Assembly (NCBI RefSeq): GCF_023284045.1
Contig: NZ_JAKIKQ010000011.1
Coordinates: 1 to 64,000, forward strand
Origin: Shewanella kaireitica
GTDB lineage: Bacteria > Pseudomonadota > Gammaproteobacteria > Enterobacterales > Shewanellaceae
Direction: 5' to 3'
DNA length: 64,000 bases
Shown: piece after piece, positions 50,413 through 58,655 of the stretch
How positions within the stretch are numbered: the first letter of the stretch is position 1
How the letters are laid out: each line of letters opens with the position of its first letter
The notes under the pieces: model-generated
Database searches by the model: none
What the model was told of the DNA's origin: nothing
What the model saw: the letters and a program-made list of their open reading frames with translations, nothing else
Position numbers and translations under genes: made by a program

Positions 50413-50710
50413 AATTAAACCTTAATGAATGCTTTAGTCGAATTCCTATGTCGGCTAAGGGGAGTCATTTAAGTTTAGTCTATTTTTGTCAAGAACACTG
50501 GGTTGTCTGGGCTTGAATTGTGAAACGTTTGCTAGCTGATTGCTGAGTAAAAGGGGGGCTGGATATGATCTGTTTTATCTGTTTCTGCTTATGAACTTGT
50601 TAGGCCTGAGTAGAAATTGCTCTTAGAAATAATTTTTAAAAATAACGCTTTTTGCATCCGATTAACTGTGCTATTTTTCACGGCTTTTTTACGATTAACG
50701 GGATAGACTC

Positions 50711-52078
50711 ATGTTTGTTGGATTTGACTATGGTAGTGCCAATTGCGCGATTGGTATTATGCAAGGTGAAGAGGTCTGTTTAGTCCCGCTTAGTGGTGAT
50801 GCTAAGTATTTAACTTCAACGTTATATGCGATGGACAGAGAGCTAATTGCCGAAGAAGTACTGAAGCAACTACCTGCAGATCAAAAGGCTGAATATACCC
50901 GTTTACGCTCGGCTCAATTGAGCCGCGCCGCATCCATGCGCCGCGAGCTAGATCTGTTACCCCATGAGCAAGCAGTATTCGTTGGCGAAGCCGCTGTAGA
51001 AGCTTACCTCGAGATGCCTGATGAAGGCTTTTATGTTCGCTCGCCTAAATCATTCCTCGGTGCGACAGGGCTAAGGGACAATCAAATCGCATTGTTTGAA
51101 GATATCGTCACCTTAATGATGATGCATATTAAAACAGTTGCTGAAAAAAATATGTTTGGAAACGGCGTGATCACTCACGCGGTCATTGGCCGTCCTGTTA
51201 ATTTTCAAGGTATAGGCGGTGAGCAAAGCAATCTACAAGCAGAAGCTATTTTATCTTTAGCGGCTAAACGTGCAGGCTTTATCGATGTGGACTTCCTCTT
51301 TGAACCCCTCGCAGCCGGAATGGACTATGAAGCCTCATTAGATGAAGATGTTACTGTGCTGGTGGTCGATGTGGGCGGTGGCACTACAGATTGCTCTATG
51401 GTTAAAATGGGGCCTAGTCATATTGATAGTGCAAATCGAAGCCAGGACTTTCTAGGCCATAGTGGCCAGCGTATCGGCGGTAATGACCTTGATATTGCAC
51501 TGTCAATGGCCGCATTCATGCCGCATCTAGGTTTAGGCAGCTTAATGGTCAATAAGCTACCAGTGCCAAGTAAACCATTTTGGAATGCTGTAGCTGTCAA
51601 TGACATTAGCGCGCAACGAGATTTCGCTGCTTTGAACTCCAAAAAGCTCATCGAAGAGTTAATTAAAGATGCACAACAACCAGAGCTAATCACGCGTTTG
51701 CTAAAAGTGCAAAAAGAGCAGTTAGGCTATAAATTGGTTCGTAGTGCAGAGCAAAGTAAAATAGCGCTTTCTAGCGAAGACAGCATTGATACACCACTGA
51801 GCTTTATCCATGCAGGTTTGCATGCCAAGGTGACAGAAGTTGATTTTGAAAATGCGATTACCATGCCACTGAGTAAAGTAGAGTCGCTGATGCGAGAAGC
51901 ATTAGAGACCTCAGGGGTTAAGCCCGACAGAATTTACGTCACAGGCGGCACGGCTCGTAGCCCAGCTATATACCGCAGGATCTCAGGTTTATTCCCTGAT
52001 ATTCCGATTGTCGTTGGCGATCACTTTGGTAGTGTGACGGCTGGATTAACCCGTTGGGCGCAAAGAGTATTTTCGTAG
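50711..52078 (+). CDS. yegD: YegD-type Hsp70 family protein
   Basis: 455 residues, an actin-fold ATPase lacking the Hsp70 substrate-binding domain. Phosphate loops FDYGSANCAIG (N-terminal) and VLVVDVGGGTTDCSM are present, and the adenosine motif TGGTARSPAI lies near the C-terminus. E. coli YegD is of similar length, and its chaperone role is unproven. It is divergent from nfeD across about 300 bp. Confidence 0.9.
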   Translation: MFVGFDYGSANCAIGIMQGEEVCLVPLSGDAKYLTSTLYAMDRELIAEEVLKQLPADQKAEYTRLRSAQLSRAASMRRELDLLPHEQAVFVGEAAVEAYLEMPDEGFYVRSPKSFLGATGLRDNQIALFEDIVTLMMMHIKTVAEKNMFGNGVITHAVIGRPVNFQGIGGEQSNLQAEAILSLAAKRAGFIDVDFLFEPLAAGMDYEASLDEDVTVLVVDVGGGTTDCSMVKMGPSHIDSANRSQDFLGHSGQRIGGNDLDIALSMAAFMPHLGLGSLMVNKLPVPSKPFWNAVAVNDISAQRDFAALNSKKLIEELIKDAQQPELITRLLKVQKEQLGYKLVRSAEQSKIALSSEDSIDTPLSFIHAGLHAKVTEVDFENAITMPLSKVESLMREALETSGVKPDRIYVTGGTARSPAIYRRISGLFPDIPIVVGDHFGSVTAGLTRWAQRVFS

Positions 52079-52166
52079 CGCTTTGTTATTCTAATTGGTT
52101 TGAAGATAAGCTAAATGCTCAGCGATTTGCTTTCGAATGAGTATGCAATTTTAATAAGGAAAAGTG

Positions 52167-52655
52167 ATGAAAAAGTTAGCGTTATTAAAAGCGGGATTGC
52201 TTGGGGTTATTGCCAGCGCTACTTTAGTGGGATGCGGTGATGATGTTGGCAAGGTCAGCCTAGGCTTGTTTACCACCAAAGATGTGATAATTGATGCCCG
52301 TCATGATCCCAAAGTGGCTGGCGTAACATGTCATATTAGCCGCATAGAAGCTAATCTCAGCTTGGCTGACCCGTCTGATATGAGCATCTCTTGTCGTCAG
52401 ACTGGGCCAATCTCTGCCGCTGATATCGCGGATATTGATAAGAGTAAAAATGGCGAAGTGGTGTTCAAAGCGTCACTGAGCGTTTTATTCAAGACACTTA
52501 AAGTAAGGCGTATTTACGATGCTGAGAATCAAACCTTACTTTACTTGTCATATTCGACCAAAGAGACTAATGGTAGTCATAAGCATGCCTTGTCTACAGT
52601 GCCGTTATACGGCACTCAAGCTTGGGTTGAACCTGTTACCATGCCCGCTAATTAG
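52167..52655 (+). CDS. creA: CreA family protein, predicted lipoprotein
   Basis: 162 residues from ATG 52167, with AAGGA at 7-bp spacing. The conserved CreA core is clear: FTTKDVIIDARHDPKVAGVTCH, SDMSISCRQTGP and VRRIYDAENQTLLYLSYS. Function is unknown despite the name, which comes from the E. coli creABCD locus; no creBCD genes are nearby. The N-terminus has a lipobox-like LVGC (Cys23), suggesting lipid anchoring. Confidence 0.88.
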   Translation: MKKLALLKAGLLGVIASATLVGCGDDVGKVSLGLFTTKDVIIDARHDPKVAGVTCHISRIEANLSLADPSDMSISCRQTGPISAADIADIDKSKNGEVVFKASLSVLFKTLKVRRIYDAENQTLLYLSYSTKETNGSHKHALSTVPLYGTQAWVEPVTMPAN

Positions 52656-52730
52656 ATTAAACGGCGTTATTTAACTGCTTTAGGTTACAGATAAATGGCG
52701 CCTGTTTGATTGGATCTCATCGATTAAACT

Positions 52731-53306
52731 TTAATTACTGTTAATGACACTATTAGCGGTACCGGCAACTGAGTCATAAACTATTTTTATTTCTGCTGTT
52801 TCACGGCCAGCGGTGTCATTGAGTGTGCGTAGCACATAACTACATTCGGTTAGCCCTGTAGGATTGCTATCAGCTTGGTGGCGGTAGGCTTGAAAGTTAC
52901 TGCCATTGTCGACACTGGATAGTGATACGCTAGCGGGATCTTCAATTAAAGTATTCCACAAATCAACACAGCCTTGCTCTCCTTGGCCAATATTGGTTGG
53001 TTGTCCCATTGGTTCGCCCTTATCAATACCCAAAGGGAAGCCATTAGCATTCATATCAAGTTCATCACCAGCATAGCCAGGCAGATTATTCATAGGGTCA
53101 TTGCCACCGACTATTTGCCAGCGAGTGTGACTGAAGGTGATAGCCTGTTGAAATGAGGCTGCTATCGCTTTTACGCGGCTGATCTCAGCGTCACGTTTAA
53201 AATCAACAAACTTTGGCGCAGCGATCACTGCCAAAATGCCCAATACGATAATGACTACAACTAACTCAATCAGTGTAAATCCTTTAACTTTATTCTTTGC
53301 GGCCAT
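52731..53306 (-). CDS. Orphan type IV prepilin-like protein (MSHA-pilin type)
   Basis: 191 residues. A class-III prepilin leader, KGFTLIELVVVIIVLGILAV, would be cleaved between Gly9 and Phe10, with the conserved Glu at mature position 5 and the hydrophobic assembly helix after it. The globular part has two cysteines (GEQGCVDLW and TECSYVLR) that probably make the C-terminal disulfide loop of pilins. It resembles MSHA minor pilins. No other pilus or type II secretion genes are in the window, so processing and assembly must use machinery encoded elsewhere. Confidence 0.85.
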   Translation of the reverse strand: MAAKNKVKGFTLIELVVVIIVLGILAVIAAPKFVDFKRDAEISRVKAIAASFQQAITFSHTRWQIVGGNDPMNNLPGYAGDELDMNANGFPLGIDKGEPMGQPTNIGQGEQGCVDLWNTLIEDPASVSLSSVDNGSNFQAYRHQADSNPTGLTECSYVLRTLNDTAGRETAEIKIVYDSVAGTANSVINSN

Positions 53307-53370
53307 GCAATGTTTTCTTCCAACTAAGATGTGGTAATGAGCTTAATAGTAATTGATTTGTTAATAAACA

Positions 53371-53400
53371 AAAATAAAAAACCGCCACAGTGGCGGTTTA
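53371..53400 (-). terminator. Terminator of azurin gene
   Basis: On the minus strand, arms AAACCGCCAC/GTGGCGGTTT with a T-rich run after the hairpin, about 30 bp past the azurin stop. Confidence 0.8.
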
Positions 53401-53428
53401 ATCTTAGCTTCCTACATGATTGTTCTGT

Positions 53429-53881
53429 TTACTTAATACTGAAGCTGCCCTGCATAATTGCCCAATGACCTGGGAAAGAGCAGAAGAAACGGTAGTCATC
53501 TTTTGGATCTAAATCTGTGATACTAAAAGTAATGCTGGTTGATTCGCCACCGCCAATAATGTCGGTATGAGCGATGACTCTAGTATCTTCAGGTTTTACA
53601 TAGCTATTGCCTGCGCCAGCGGCCATGCCTTCATTTGCAATTGCTTGCATATCAGCAGCTTTACTAAGCACCCAGTTATGCCCCATTGCAGATTTAGGCA
53701 ATTGGCCGCTATGAGTTAACGTGAGAGTAACTTCTTTGCAGCTAGCAGGTACAGATAGCTGCTTTTTATCGAACTGCATCGTATCTGTTGCTGAAATAGA
53801 TAATCCACACTCGTTTGCGAAACTTGTGTTGCTAAATAACATGAGTGCCATAGCGGTGATAAACGTAGTGATAGAACGCAT
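53429..53881 (-). CDS. Azurin (periplasmic blue copper protein)
   Basis: 150 residues. The signal peptide is cleaved after about residue 22 (SFA-NECGL). Type-1 copper ligands are visible: His in MGHNWVL, then Cys and His in CSFPGHWAIM with the axial Met. The disulfide cysteines (NECGL and ASCKEV) are conserved. It carries single electrons in the periplasm to a reductase or peroxidase; the partner is not in the window. A Fur-box-like sequence lies about 60 bp upstream. Confidence 0.94.
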   Translation of the reverse strand: MRSITTFITAMALMLFSNTSFANECGLSISATDTMQFDKKQLSVPASCKEVTLTLTHSGQLPKSAMGHNWVLSKAADMQAIANEGMAAGAGNSYVKPEDTRVIAHTDIIGGGESTSITFSITDLDPKDDYRFFCSFPGHWAIMQGSFSIK

Positions 53882-53937
53882 AGTTTTTCCTTAGTTGATT
53901 AAGTTAAAAGCCGAAGCATATTAGAACAAAAGCACCT

Positions 53938-53956
53938 TAATGAGAATGATAAGTAA
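53938..53956. promoter_or_regulatory. Weak Fur-box-like sequence upstream of azurin gene
   Basis: TTAATGAGAATGATAAGTA partly matches the 19-bp Fur consensus (AATGATAAT-type hexamers). Confidence 0.25.
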
Positions 53957-54167
53957 TAGTAAATAAGTTAAAGACCGTTATGCAGCTATGTTGGTGGTTA
54001 TAAAAGGGTGGGTAATTTGTCGTTTTTATTCAATCATCCGGTCTCGATGGTTGTTATTGTTTGATCACAGGAAAAGCGAAGCTTTAGGGCTGAGCGCGAA
54101 ATATGTATTTTCGATTACAATCGACATACTATTGAACTTGAACGACTTTAGATATTTGGAATGGAGA

Positions 54168-55220
54168 ATGGCGTTGGAACAGCAGACTATCACGCTAACA
54201 CAGCTCGGTTGGCGACCTTTTTTTCAACAGCAGCTTAGCCTAGAGGAGCTAACTGAGCTCAGTATTGGCCGAGTGGTTGAGCAACATCGTAGTCATATCG
54301 TGGTGTTGAGTGAAGCTGGGAATTTACAGCTAACGCTGCCTCCGCAGTCTGAACGTGTCTGTGTGGGAGATTGGGCACTATTCGACGATTCAAACAGGCT
54401 CGTGCGTCATTTAGAGCGTCAGTCATTGTTTCAGCGTAAAGCGCCTGGCAGTAAAGTGGCCACCCAGCTAATTGCAGCTAATGTCGACAGCGTGATGATT
54501 GTTTGTTCGCTTAATCACGATTTTAACCTTAGCCGCATTGAGCGCTATCTTGCACTTGCAAAAGAGGCGCAAGTTGAGCCTGTGGTGGTACTGACTAAAA
54601 GCGACTTGTGCAGTGATGTAGATGATAAACGTCAGCAAGTACAGCAGCTTGATCCCTTTATGATGGTACATGCAGTTAATGCATTAGATGATGAAAGCCT
54701 GCAAGGTCTAGCGGCTTACTGTCAAACGGGCAAAACCGTGGCGTTTTTAGGCTCTTCTGGTGTGGGTAAGTCAACGCTTGTTAATGGGCTAATGGGGTTC
54801 GAGGCTCAACTCACCAGTGGCGTACGTGAAGATGATAGTAAAGGTCGTCACACTACCACCTCAAGAGCGCTTAAGTGGCTCCCACAAGGAGGATTGCTGA
54901 TGGATACTCCTGGTATGCGAGAGCTGCAACTTAGCGATTGTGAGCAGGGGGTTAATGATACCTTTAGTGAAATTGTCGACTTAGCACAGCAATGCAGATT
55001 TGGTGACTGTAGTCATGAAAGTGAGCCAGGTTGCGCAGTTCAGGCTGCACTGAATGATGGTCAACTTGATGAACGCCGTTTAAACAGCTATCGAAAGCTA
55101 ATGCGTGAGCAAGCTTTAAATAGCGCAACCTTAGCGGAAAAACGCGCTAAAGATAAAGCACTCGGAAAAATGATCCAAGGTGTACAAACTGCTTCTAGAA
55201 AATTAAAGAAGAATTATTAA
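54168..55220 (+). CDS. rsgA: RsgA (YjeQ) family ribosome-biogenesis GTPase
   Basis: 350 residues from ATG 54168. A longer open frame reaches 53988 but reads as unlikely protein. An N-terminal OB domain precedes a circularly permuted GTPase: G4 LTKSDLC comes before G1 GSSGVGKSTLVNG and G3 DTPGMREL. A C-terminal zinc finger follows (CRFGDCSHESEPGC). RsgA assists late 30S maturation. Many Shewanella carry more than one RsgA-like gene, so whether this is the primary copy cannot be told from the window. Confidence 0.82.
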   Translation: MALEQQTITLTQLGWRPFFQQQLSLEELTELSIGRVVEQHRSHIVVLSEAGNLQLTLPPQSERVCVGDWALFDDSNRLVRHLERQSLFQRKAPGSKVATQLIAANVDSVMIVCSLNHDFNLSRIERYLALAKEAQVEPVVVLTKSDLCSDVDDKRQQVQQLDPFMMVHAVNALDDESLQGLAAYCQTGKTVAFLGSSGVGKSTLVNGLMGFEAQLTSGVREDDSKGRHTTTSRALKWLPQGGLLMDTPGMRELQLSDCEQGVNDTFSEIVDLAQQCRFGDCSHESEPGCAVQAALNDGQLDERRLNSYRKLMREQALNSATLAEKRAKDKALGKMIQGVQTASRKLKKNY

Positions 55221-55595
55221 ATCTGTTCATGGAGCTTGAGCGAATAGCCATTAAGGCTATTGTTTGCCAGTTTTTGGTTGAGTGTTCAAATCTTAATTTC
55301 AAAGGCCTATTTAAATAGCCGCTATTCTTATCTAGCTGTATTTCACTCTTTAGATCTACTCAAAGACCCCGCCAATAGCCAATGCGGTTGTGGGGTCTGC
55401 TTTTGGCTGTTTTAACTCAAATTAGGTAATTTTGTTACATCACTGTTCATTTTGTGCGCTAAAACACCTTCAATGACAATTTATTTGTCACAGATCGTGT
55501 TTTTTAGCATTCAAAAAGGTTAATTTAGCGTCCTTAATATAAAACACTGTGTTCTTTTATAGTAAAAGTATATGTGTCGTTAAAGAGAGGGCTTT
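55221..55595. other. Intergenic region without a gene
   Basis: About 375 bp. It contains two inverted repeats: AATAGCC/GGCTATT near 55240-55262, just after the GTPase gene, and AGACCCC/GGGGTCT at 55365-55397, which may be terminators. GGTAATTTTGTTACA at 55425-55439 resembles a HexR-type palindrome with mismatches. No coding frame was found. Confidence 0.4.
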
Positions 55596-56087
55596 ATGGA
55601 ACATCGTTGGCAAATAGCTATTTCTGCAGGATTACTTGCCGCTGTATGGGCTGGGTTCGCTGATGTATTTCAACTTGTTACTTGGATAGGTTTTCTTGGC
55701 TGCAGTACCTTTTTTGCACAAACAGAGTCAGGTGCGAAGGGAATGCTAATGGCAATGACCACTAATCTCTCTGGTGTTTTCTGGGGCTGGCTCATTATTT
55801 CTGGTAGCAGTTTCTTTGTCTCTCCTCTGTTTGGATATGCCTTCACTGGGATTGCGACTGCAGCAATGTGTTTACAAGCCAGTTATCAAAAACTGGCTTT
55901 TATACCTGGAGCCTTTATCGGTTGCTGCATCACTTTTGCTATGGGTGGCGATATCGCTGCCATTTTACCGCCATTGCTGCTTGGTGCGATGCTTGGTTAC
56001 AGCATGAGTTTGTTCACTGCCCAGCTAATCTCTCTTACTCAGAAGTTACAAACCATGCTTGCACAAAACACTGCGAAAGAGTCGTAA
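55596..56087 (+). CDS. DUF1097 family inner-membrane protein
   Basis: 163 residues with five or six predicted hydrophobic segments. The family pattern WIGFLGCSTFFA and GAFIGCCITFAMGGD matches DUF1097, which includes E. coli YcdZ. Its function is unknown; a small-molecule transporter or sensor is possible. GAGAGG lies upstream of the ATG. It probably has its own promoter; 102 bp separate it from the chemoreceptor gene. Confidence 0.75.
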   Translation: MEHRWQIAISAGLLAAVWAGFADVFQLVTWIGFLGCSTFFAQTESGAKGMLMAMTTNLSGVFWGWLIISGSSFFVSPLFGYAFTGIATAAMCLQASYQKLAFIPGAFIGCCITFAMGGDIAAILPPLLLGAMLGYSMSLFTAQLISLTQKLQTMLAQNTAKES

Positions 56088-56189
56088 GGTTATCTTAAAT
56101 AGAGCACTTCTGGGCCTTGCACCCTAAAGAGTGCATGAATTATTTAATGCTTATAAATGGTCGAAGGTTAAGGCCAAGGGAACTTCACG

Positions 56190-57671
56190 ATGAAGCAAAT
56201 TAGTTTTCGAACTGTCGATGCTGTATTAATCAAGCTCAGCCTTAATGGTAAATTTTGGGCAATCTGCACTATGGTAACCCTTATCACTCTAGGGGTTGCA
56301 GTCACCAATTATTTTAATAGCACACAACAGATAGAGGCCGCATCAATTGAGCGGGCTCAAGCGACTGTCGATGCTTATGCGTCTGTTGCTAATAGTCTTA
56401 ATCTGGACGATGCTGCACTTGCTGATTTTGCCGCTGAAAATGGCTTAACTGTTGGTTACCTTCAAAAATCAAATCGAGTTAACAACAAGGTTACCGTGAG
56501 TGCTAACCTTGTATCAGAGCAGCTTGTTTATAGCGCCAATGTCGCTAAGTGGGAGCAAGACGCGCTGTCACAAGCTAATATGATGTTGTTACTTTCATTA
56601 TTAGGCTTGCTGCCTTTGTACCTGGTGAGTTACTGGGTGTCTACCTCGTTAGGTGGGGGCTTATGGGATATGTATCAAGCGATAAAAAGGTTGGCGGACG
56701 GTGACTTAAGCTTTAGGCTCAACTTTTTTGGCAAAGACGATTTTAGTTTAATCGCCCGTGAAATTGACCGCAGTGCCGACAACATGAGTGAAATGGTGTC
56801 GGCCATAGCTAAAAATGCAGAAACACTTGCTCATGCAGCGAACGAGTTTCAGCAACAAGCAGGTCAAAATGAGCAGCTTACTCATGCTCAGCATCAATTT
56901 CTTGATACTGTTGCGGTGGCTATGTCACAAATGACGGCCGCTGTTGAAGAAGTATCAGCAAATGCATCAAGCACTTCAGAGCAAACTGAAATTAACTCCT
57001 CTCAGGCGGCTAACAGTAAAGTACAGTTAACTGAGGCTGTTGCGAGCATAGGTATATTAACCGAGAGGATCTCAGAAGCTTCTATTTCTGTTGAAGATCT
57101 CTCCCATGCTGCGACTCAAATTGGTGAGGTCGTGACTACCATTAATGGTATTTCTGAACAAACAAACCTATTGGCGCTTAACGCGGCAATTGAAGCGGCG
57201 AGAGCCGGTGAGCAGGGACGAGGTTTTGCTGTCGTTGCTGATGAAGTTAGAACCCTTGCTAGCCGCACACAGCAAGCGACAGTGGAAATTCAATCTATGA
57301 TTGAAGGCCTACAAACTGGCACCCAAAAACTCAGCACCATTACAGGCGATATCGTATCCCAAGCAGATAAAGGCCGCGAAGCGATTATTTCCGTTAGCAA
57401 TGATGTTGACAGCATGGCGTTATCAATTAGTACGGTATTTGATATGAGTGCACAAATCGCGGCGTCATCAGAGGAGCAAAGCGTAGCCTCAAGAGAGATC
57501 GCATCACAGCTAAATGATATTCGCGGACAAGCTGAAACAATAAAAGAAACCACAGGTCATTCTATTAGCTTAGCCGCTGACTTGAATGATGCATCAAATG
57601 GTTTAGATCAGCTTTTAGGGCAATATACCTTAGCAAAGACGAAGCTCGAAAGATCAACAGCCGCTAACTAA
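56190..57671 (+). CDS. Methyl-accepting chemotaxis protein
   Basis: 493 residues. TM1 lies at about 22-42, a short periplasmic segment of about 80 residues follows, then TM2 at about 128-150 and a HAMP domain ([18 protein letters not shown]). The cytoplasmic signalling hairpin tip [20 protein letters not shown] followed by [18 protein letters not shown] is canonical and binds CheA/CheW. The periplasmic domain is too short for a CACHE or four-helix bundle, so the stimulus may be membrane- or energy-related. Its terminator is interrupted by a palindromic repeat. Confidence 0.93.
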   Translation: MKQISFRTVDAVLIKLSLNGKFWAICTMVTLITLGVAVTNYFNSTQQIEAASIERAQATVDAYASVANSLNLDDAALADFAAENGLTVGYLQKSNRVNNKVTVSANLVSEQLVYSANVAKWEQDALSQANMMLLLSLLGLLPLYLVSYWVSTSLGGGLWDMYQAIKRLADGDLSFRLNFFGKDDFSLIAREIDRSADNMSEMVSAIAKNAETLAHAANEFQQQAGQNEQLTHAQHQFLDTVAVAMSQMTAAVEEVSANASSTSEQTEINSSQAANSKVQLTEAVASIGILTERISEASISVEDLSHAATQIGEVVTTINGISEQTNLLALNAAIEAARAGEQGRGFAVVADEVRTLASRTQQATVEIQSMIEGLQTGTQKLSTITGDIVSQADKGREAIISVSNDVDSMALSISTVFDMSAQIAASSEEQSVASREIASQLNDIRGQAETIKETTGHSISLAADLNDASNGLDQLLGQYTLAKTKLERSTAAN

Positions 57672-57698
57672 TGCATACTCGCTTGGGTTGAAGCATAC

Positions 57699-57794
57699 AA
57701 AAAAGCAGAGTAATACCAATCAGTATAAAGATTTGATCGCTCAGCGAGAGTAGATCAACTTCTTATACTGATTGGTATAAGGCTCTGCTTTTTT
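57699..57794 (+). terminator. Chemoreceptor terminator split by a repeat element
   Basis: The outer arms AAAAAAGCAGAG (57699-57710) and CTCTGCTTTTTT (57783-57794) form a terminator stem with T-run. The 70-bp palindromic repeat fills the loop. Confidence 0.75.
57711..57780. repeat. Small palindromic repeat element, paired form
   Basis: TAATACCAATCAGTATAA at the left and its near-complement TTATACTGATTGGTATAA at the right flank about 34 bp that include GATCGCTCAGCGAG and TAGATCAACTT. The right half with TAGATCAACTT matches 606-625 and 30935-30968. Confidence 0.7.
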
Positions 57795-57917
57795 GTGGCT
57801 GTATTTCGTTCAAGCTATTCTTTTTCTAAAATAATTTGTAATATTTTTGTTGTTTTGCCTTTCTCTTTCCCAGATCAGCTTATTTATCACTATCGCTTGA
57901 AATGGAATAGAAACAAT

Positions 57918-58655
57918 ATGGATGTCATCACTCGGATTTTCGCCGTTGCACTGTTTGCATTGTGCTCTTTAGGTGTGCTGTTAATGCAGACTTCAACAGA
58001 GGTATTTGCTGCAGAAACAGCCTCTGTTCCGTTAAGCAAAAAAGTACTTATAAAGGTGATGGATGGGAACGCGCGCGCTATGGACAACATGGTTGTTTAT
58101 CTGCAAGCAAAAGACGTAGATAGCACTAATAACTTGTTAAAAGGCGCGCAAGGGGTGGCAGAGCCAGTTGAAGTTCATCAAAAAGATAAACAATTCACTC
58201 CCTATATTACTGTGGTTCAAAAAGGTCATGAGCTGCAGTTTGTTAACGATGATGATATAACCCACCATATTTATTCTGCAATTGGACCCAAGCGGTTTTC
58301 GTTTAAATTACGCCAAGATGATGCCACCAAAACCATGGTTTTTGACAAAACAGGCCAGATCTCGATGGGATGTAATATCCACGACTGGATGAGCGGTCAT
58401 ATCTTGGTGGTTGATACGCCATATTTCTCCGCAACAAGCGTAAATGGCACTGCAGAGCTCAATAATATTCCTGCTGGAGAGTATGAACTGTTTGTTTGGC
58501 ACCCGCAGCTCAATAGCCCAAACCATCGACAAGTTTTTAAGATCCACAAAAATGATAAGCCGTTAGTTTTTACTGCAACGCTCAATGCTGAAATGGGCCA
58601 AATCCCTGAGCAAAAAAGCCTTGATGACTTTGAGTTTTTGGAAGGCTACGAATGA
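57918..58655 (+). CDS. Cupredoxin-domain periplasmic protein (methylamine-utilization type)
   Basis: 245 residues from ATG 57918; an in-frame extension to 57795 is not supported. The signal peptide ends near residue 32 (VFAA). The cupredoxin domain has probable copper ligands His116/His117 (DITHHIYS), Cys152, His155 and Met158 (GCNIHDWM). A carboxypeptidase-regulatory-like beta-domain follows (GTAELNNIPAGEYELFVWHP). It overlaps the GGDEF/EAL gene by 4 bp (ATGA), and a barrel gene follows, making a three-gene operon. It may carry or sense copper or redox state; this is inference. Confidence 0.85.
   Translation: MDVITRIFAVALFALCSLGVLLMQTSTEVFAAETASVPLSKKVLIKVMDGNARAMDNMVVYLQAKDVDSTNNLLKGAQGVAEPVEVHQKDKQFTPYITVVQKGHELQFVNDDDITHHIYSAIGPKRFSFKLRQDDATKTMVFDKTGQISMGCNIHDWMSGHILVVDTPYFSATSVNGTAELNNIPAGEYELFVWHPQLNSPNHRQVFKIHKNDKPLVFTATLNAEMGQIPEQKSLDDFEFLEGYE

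Noticed and set aside
53988-54167. 60-residue N-terminal extension of the RsgA-type GTPase
   Set aside because: Translation is unlike the family, and the ATG at 54168 starts the expected OB domain.
55425-55439. HexR-like sequence GGTAATTTTGTTACA upstream of the DUF1097 gene
   Set aside because: It has one arm mismatch and an atypical centre, and lies 155 bp or more from an uncharacterised gene with no link to central carbon metabolism.
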